From: an uncultured Elusimicrobia bacterium
GTDB taxonomy: Bacteria; Elusimicrobiota; Elusimicrobia; UBA1565; UBA9628
NCBI GenBank assembly: GCA_903830945.1
Contig: CAIKVT010000069.1
Span: 158,294-222,293, forward strand
Length of the DNA stretch: 64,000 nucleotides
Reading direction: 5' to 3'
Shown here piece by piece: positions 60,892 to 64,000 of this stretch (the stretch's first letter is position 1; each line of letters starts with the position of its first letter). Both the position numbers and the translations under genes were made by a program. A model generated the notes under the pieces. It was not told the origin of the DNA. It saw only the letters and a list, made by a program, of their open reading frames with translations, and did not search any database.

Positions 60892-61755
60892 GTGGACAAA
60901 GCCCCGGAGGTCATCCTAGCCAAGAGTGCCGGGTTCTGCCCAGGCGTACAGAAAGCCATCGAGCGTGTGCGCAAGCTCGTTCAAGCAGGCAAGGGCTCCG
61001 TTTACACCCTGGGGCCCCTTGTTCACAACTCACAGGTCATAGCGTGTCTTGAGGCCGATGGCATCCATGCCGTGGCGTCTCTGGATGAGGTCAAAGGTAA
61101 GGCTGGCGTCTTGGTCATCCGCGCGCATGGCATCCCGCCGGAGCTTGAGGCCGAGGCACGCCACCAGGGCCTTGCGGTGGTCGACGCGACCTGTCCCTGG
61201 GTAAAGAAGGTTCATGCCTCCATCAGCAAATATGCCCAGCAGGGTTTCATCACCGTCATCGTGGGAGACAGGGGACATGCCGAGGTCGTGGGACTGCTCG
61301 GTTACGCGGGTAAAAACGCCTTCGCAGTCGACGGCCCCGAAGAGGCTGAGCGGCTGCCTATCCTCGATAAGGTCAACATCGTGGCCCAGACCACACAGGA
61401 AGCAGAAGTCTTCCGCAAGACCGTGGCGGTCGTCAGACGCCGGGGCCAGACCGTGGTCGTCTCCGACACCATATGCAAGCCCAGCCGCGACCGCCAGCGC
61501 GAGACTGTGGAGTTGGCCGGCCAAGTGGACCTGATGATCGTGGTGGGCGCCAAGCACTCGGCTAATACCGCGCGCCTGGCCGCGCTCTGCCGCAGGCTCT
61601 GTCCGAACACGGTGGCTGTGGAATCCGATGTCGACGTGGACGCGACCGCAGTTCGGACGGCGCGGCGCATCGGCGTCACGGCCGGCGCCTCCACGCCGGA
61701 CTCTCTGGTGGAACGGGTGCTCTGCAAGGTGTCAGGCTTGCACGACGATCACTAA
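60892..61755 (+). CDS. ispH: 4-hydroxy-3-methylbut-2-enyl diphosphate reductase
   Basis: IspH is the last enzyme of the MEP isoprenoid pathway, making IPP and DMAPP, and holds an oxygen-sensitive iron-sulfur cluster. It is 287 residues. The three cluster cysteines are Cys16 (AGFCPGVQKA), about Cys101 (ATCPWVKKVH) and about Cys195 (DTICKPSRDRQ). GDRGHAEVVGL carries a conserved active-site His; the usual SSN motif reads AKHSANTARL. The start is a GTG, with -10 6 bases upstream. One base separates its stop from the hypF start. Confidence 0.95.
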   Translation: MDKAPEVILAKSAGFCPGVQKAIERVRKLVQAGKGSVYTLGPLVHNSQVIACLEADGIHAVASLDEVKGKAGVLVIRAHGIPPELEAEARHQGLAVVDATCPWVKKVHASISKYAQQGFITVIVGDRGHAEVVGLLGYAGKNAFAVDGPEEAERLPILDKVNIVAQTTQEAEVFRKTVAVVRRRGQTVVVSDTICKPSRDRQRETVELAGQVDLMIVVGAKHSANTARLAALCRRLCPNTVAVESDVDVDATAVRTARRIGVTAGASTPDSLVERVLCKVSGLHDDH

Positions 61756-61756
61756 C

Positions 61757-64000
61757 TTGGCCCCTTCCTCCGGCGTGCCACGTCGCCTGCGTCTTTCTAT
61801 CTTCGGCGCGGTGCAGGGCGTTGGTTTCCGCCCTTTCGTCTATCGCCAGGCCATGGGACTGGGACTCAAAGGCTGGGTTCTTAATGGACCTTACGGAGTG
61901 GTCATAGAGGTAGACGGCAGCCAAGACGTCCTGGAGCGCTTCGCCGGCCGCGTGCTTGCTGAGAAGCCCCGGGCTGCGGTGATCGCGGCCGTGGAAACGG
62001 TCTGGCTCGACGCCGCCGGATTCAAGGATTTTGAGATCAAGAAGAGCGAAGGATCATCCGCTCCCTCGGCCTGGGTCCTGCCCGATCTGGCCGTCTGTCC
62101 GGACTGTCTTGCCGAGGTCACCGCTCCCCAGGAGCGCCGGCACGGCTACCCCTTCACTAATTGCACCCTTTGCGGCCCGCGCTTCACCATTCAGACCGGC
62201 ATTCCATATGATAGGCCCAACACCACCATGGCGGGTTTTTCCCTCTGCCCGGCCTGCCGCGCCGAATACGAGGACCCCACGGACCGCCGCTTCCATGCCC
62301 AGCCCATAGCCTGCCCCGCGTGCGGGCCTAAACTCTGGCTCGAAAAGTCAGATGACAGTAGGATCATTGGGGAGAATGCCCTGGGTCAGGCGGCTGATCT
62401 TATCCGCGAGGGCGGGGTCGTGGCTTTGAAGGGTATCGGTGGTTTTTTGCTTCTTTGCGACGCCCGCTCGACCGGAGCCGTGAGGATTTTACGGGAGCGC
62501 AAGCGGCGCAATGAAAAACCTTTCGCGGTCATGTTCCCGGACCTGGCTTCCATCAGGCAGGCTTGTCTGGTCTCGGACCTTGAGGCGGGCTGGCTTACGT
62601 CTGCGGCCGCTCCCATCGTGTTGGTGCGGCGCCGGCCGGACCATCCTCTGGTCGTGCCGGAGGTCGCGCCTGGAAGCCCTTGGTTGGGCGCCATGATACC
62701 TTATGCGCCGCTGCACCACCTGCTCATGCGCGACCTGGGCTTCCCCGTGGTGGCGACCAGCGGCAACCTCAGCGAAGAGCCTATCGCCAAGGACAACGAA
62801 GAGGCCAAAGTCAGGCTTAGGGGCATGGCAGACGCTTTCCTCATGAACGATCGATCTATCGCTCGTCACGCGGATGACTCTATCGTGCGCCTCTCTCGCG
62901 GCCGTCAGCTCGTCTTGCGCCGGGCCCGGGGATTGGCGCCCCTGCCTCTGCGAACGGCACGAGCTTTGCGGCCGGTGCTAGCCTTGGGCGCGCATCTTAA
63001 GAACACCATCGCCTTGGGATGGGGGCGACAGATCGTGGTGAGCCAGCATTTGGGCGACCTGGAGACGGCCGCCAGTCTCGACGCTTTCCGAGCCGCGATC
63101 CAGGACCTGTCTCGCCTCTACGGTTTCAAGCCCGAGATGGTGGCTTGCGATTTGCACCCGGACTATGCCTCCAGTCGTCACACCGAGTCCCTGGATTGGC
63201 CGGTGGTGCGTATTCAGCATCACCATGCGCATGTGGCGGCGCTCATGGCCGAGCAGGACATCGCGCCGCCTGCCTTGGGTGTGGCCTGGGACGGGTTGGG
63301 GCTGGGCGCGGATGGGACCATTTGGGGCGGGGAATTCTTGGTCGTGGATGAGAAGGGTTTCAAACGCGTCGGTCATCTGCGTACCTTCCCCTTGCCCGGG
63401 GGAGAGGCGGCCATCCGCGAGCCGCGGCGCTGTGCTTTGGGGCTTTTGCACGAGATGGGCGTGGACCTCGGTCGACTAGAGCGGCTTTTCCCAGAAGGCT
63501 GGGCGGCGGCGCGCCTATTGTCGCAATCGGCTGCGCTATCGCCTCTGAGCTCAAGCGCGGGCCGGCTCTTTGACGGGGTGGCCTCTTTGCTCGGCCTGCG
63601 GCAGAAGAACGTTTTTGAAGGCCAGGCGGCCATGGCCCTGGAGCACTGTCTCGAGGAAGGTGAGACCGGCGCTTATCCGGTCGGCTTGATAGGCGGTGCG
63701 GTGACCATCGCGGACTGGCAGCCTTTGCTTCTGGCCGCGCTCGCGGACCTAGACCAAGGCGTGCCTGCCGGGCGTATCTCGGCGCGTTTCCATAACGGCC
63801 TGGCAAGAATGATCGTGGAAGTTGCCAAGGTCGTGGGCCTTGAACGCGTGGCCTTGACAGGCGGGGTATTCCAGAACGCATATCTCGTCGAGAAAACGGC
63901 CGTGTTCCTGGAGGCTGCGGGCTTTCAAGTCTACACGCACCAAAGGCTGCCGCCCAATGACGGCGGCATTGCGGCGGGACAGGCCTTCCTCGCGGGCTTG
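61757..64000 (+). CDS. hypF: Hydrogenase maturation carbamoyltransferase HypF (cut by window edge)
   Basis: HypF makes the carbamoyl-adenylate from which the CN ligands of NiFe hydrogenases are produced. The frame is open for 748 codons to the right edge, close to the full family length. In order: acylphosphatase domain (FGAVQGVGFRPFVYRQA), zinc-finger part (CPDCL, CTLCGPRF, CPACRAEYEDP, CPACG), Sua5/YrdC-like domain, and Kae1-like domain (HHHAHVAAL; ALTGGVFQNAYL). Start TTG at 61757, one base after ispH; a GTG at 61775 is possible. It presumably serves the hydrogenase encoded at 32408-36382. Confidence 0.93.
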   Translation, partial: MAPSSGVPRRLRLSIFGAVQGVGFRPFVYRQAMGLGLKGWVLNGPYGVVIEVDGSQDVLERFAGRVLAEKPRAAVIAAVETVWLDAAGFKDFEIKKSEGSSAPSAWVLPDLAVCPDCLAEVTAPQERRHGYPFTNCTLCGPRFTIQTGIPYDRPNTTMAGFSLCPACRAEYEDPTDRRFHAQPIACPACGPKLWLEKSDDSRIIGENALGQAADLIREGGVVALKGIGGFLLLCDARSTGAVRILRERKRRNEKPFAVMFPDLASIRQACLVSDLEAGWLTSAAAPIVLVRRRPDHPLVVPEVAPGSPWLGAMIPYAPLHHLLMRDLGFPVVATSGNLSEEPIAKDNEEAKVRLRGMADAFLMNDRSIARHADDSIVRLSRGRQLVLRRARGLAPLPLRTARALRPVLALGAHLKNTIALGWGRQIVVSQHLGDLETAASLDAFRAAIQDLSRLYGFKPEMVACDLHPDYASSRHTESLDWPVVRIQHHHAHVAALMAEQDIAPPALGVAWDGLGLGADGTIWGGEFLVVDEKGFKRVGHLRTFPLPGGEAAIREPRRCALGLLHEMGVDLGRLERLFPEGWAAARLLSQSAALSPLSSSAGRLFDGVASLLGLRQKNVFEGQAAMALEHCLEEGETGAYPVGLIGGAVTIADWQPLLLAALADLDQGVPAGRISARFHNGLARMIVEVAKVVGLERVALTGGVFQNAYLVEKTAVFLEAAGFQVYTHQRLPPNDGGIAAGQAFLAGL

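Overview
The window looks like the chromosomal replication-origin region of a GC-rich (roughly 60%), Gram-negative, probably anaerobic or facultative bacterium. The Gram-negative inference rests on a TolC/RND efflux operon, an outer-membrane barrel protein, lipoproteins and many signal peptides. The anaerobic inference rests on a glycyl-radical enzyme, a cytoplasmic group 3-type NiFe hydrogenase with HypF, and IspH. The gene mix (long HPF, HprK/RapZ next to a mannose-type PTS, homospermidine synthase, no recF beside dnaN) would fit Elusimicrobiota. That placement is inference; no rRNA gene is present to test it.

Layout. 1-3711 (minus): gyrB (cut by the window edge), dciA, dnaN, dnaA. 3712-4014: divergent non-coding region with DnaA boxes, a candidate oriC. 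4015-14911 (plus): a long run of hpf, hprK, rapZ, PTS EIIA-EIIB-EIIC-EIID, HPr, EI, lepA, signal peptidase I and an NfeD-type protease, many overlapping by 4 bp. 14908-17757 (minus): coaD, a PrcB-domain protein, a radical SAM protein and a BrkB-like membrane protein, all overlapping by 4 bp. 17851-20767 (plus): GNAT, DUF2156-type protein, M14-like carboxypeptidase. 20790-25087 (minus): a secreted TPR-like protein and metH. 25151-29922 (minus): a GlpT-like transporter, a glycyl-radical enzyme and its activase, a self-contained anaerobic module of unknown substrate. 30013-32295: secreted caspase-fold protein lacking the usual catalytic His. 32408-36382: four-subunit NiFe hydrogenase in the order beta-gamma-delta-alpha, ended by a terminator. 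36626-40796: lipoprotein, small membrane protein, homospermidine synthase, ornithine-type decarboxylase and a hydrogenase maturation protease. 40822-43989 (minus): a 1055-residue coiled-coil protein. 44097-44170: tRNA-Met(CAT). 44271-50109: papain-like protease, secreted unknown, glnS, CDF-like transporter, secreted WD40 propeller. 50112-56145 (minus): tetR-tolC-RND-barrel operon without an adaptor gene. 56206-58020 (minus): phosphoesterase and methyltransferase. 58076-64000: glycosyltransferase, M20 peptidase, a secreted unknown (minus), ispH and hypF (running to the window edge).

How the parts connect. HprK, HPr, EI and the EII proteins form a complete phosphotransfer chain in one transcription unit, with HPr keeping both His15 and Ser46. 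The hydrogenase needs both the maturation protease (40335) and HypF (61757), which are scattered over 30 kb. Homospermidine synthase and the decarboxylase make a short polyamine pathway.

The most striking regulatory signal is a -10-like hexamer placed 6-7 bp before the start codon of six unrelated genes. It implies widespread leaderless transcription, and it is often preceded by an extended TTGCTA element. The most interesting biochemical unknown is the transporter / glycyl-radical enzyme / activase module.
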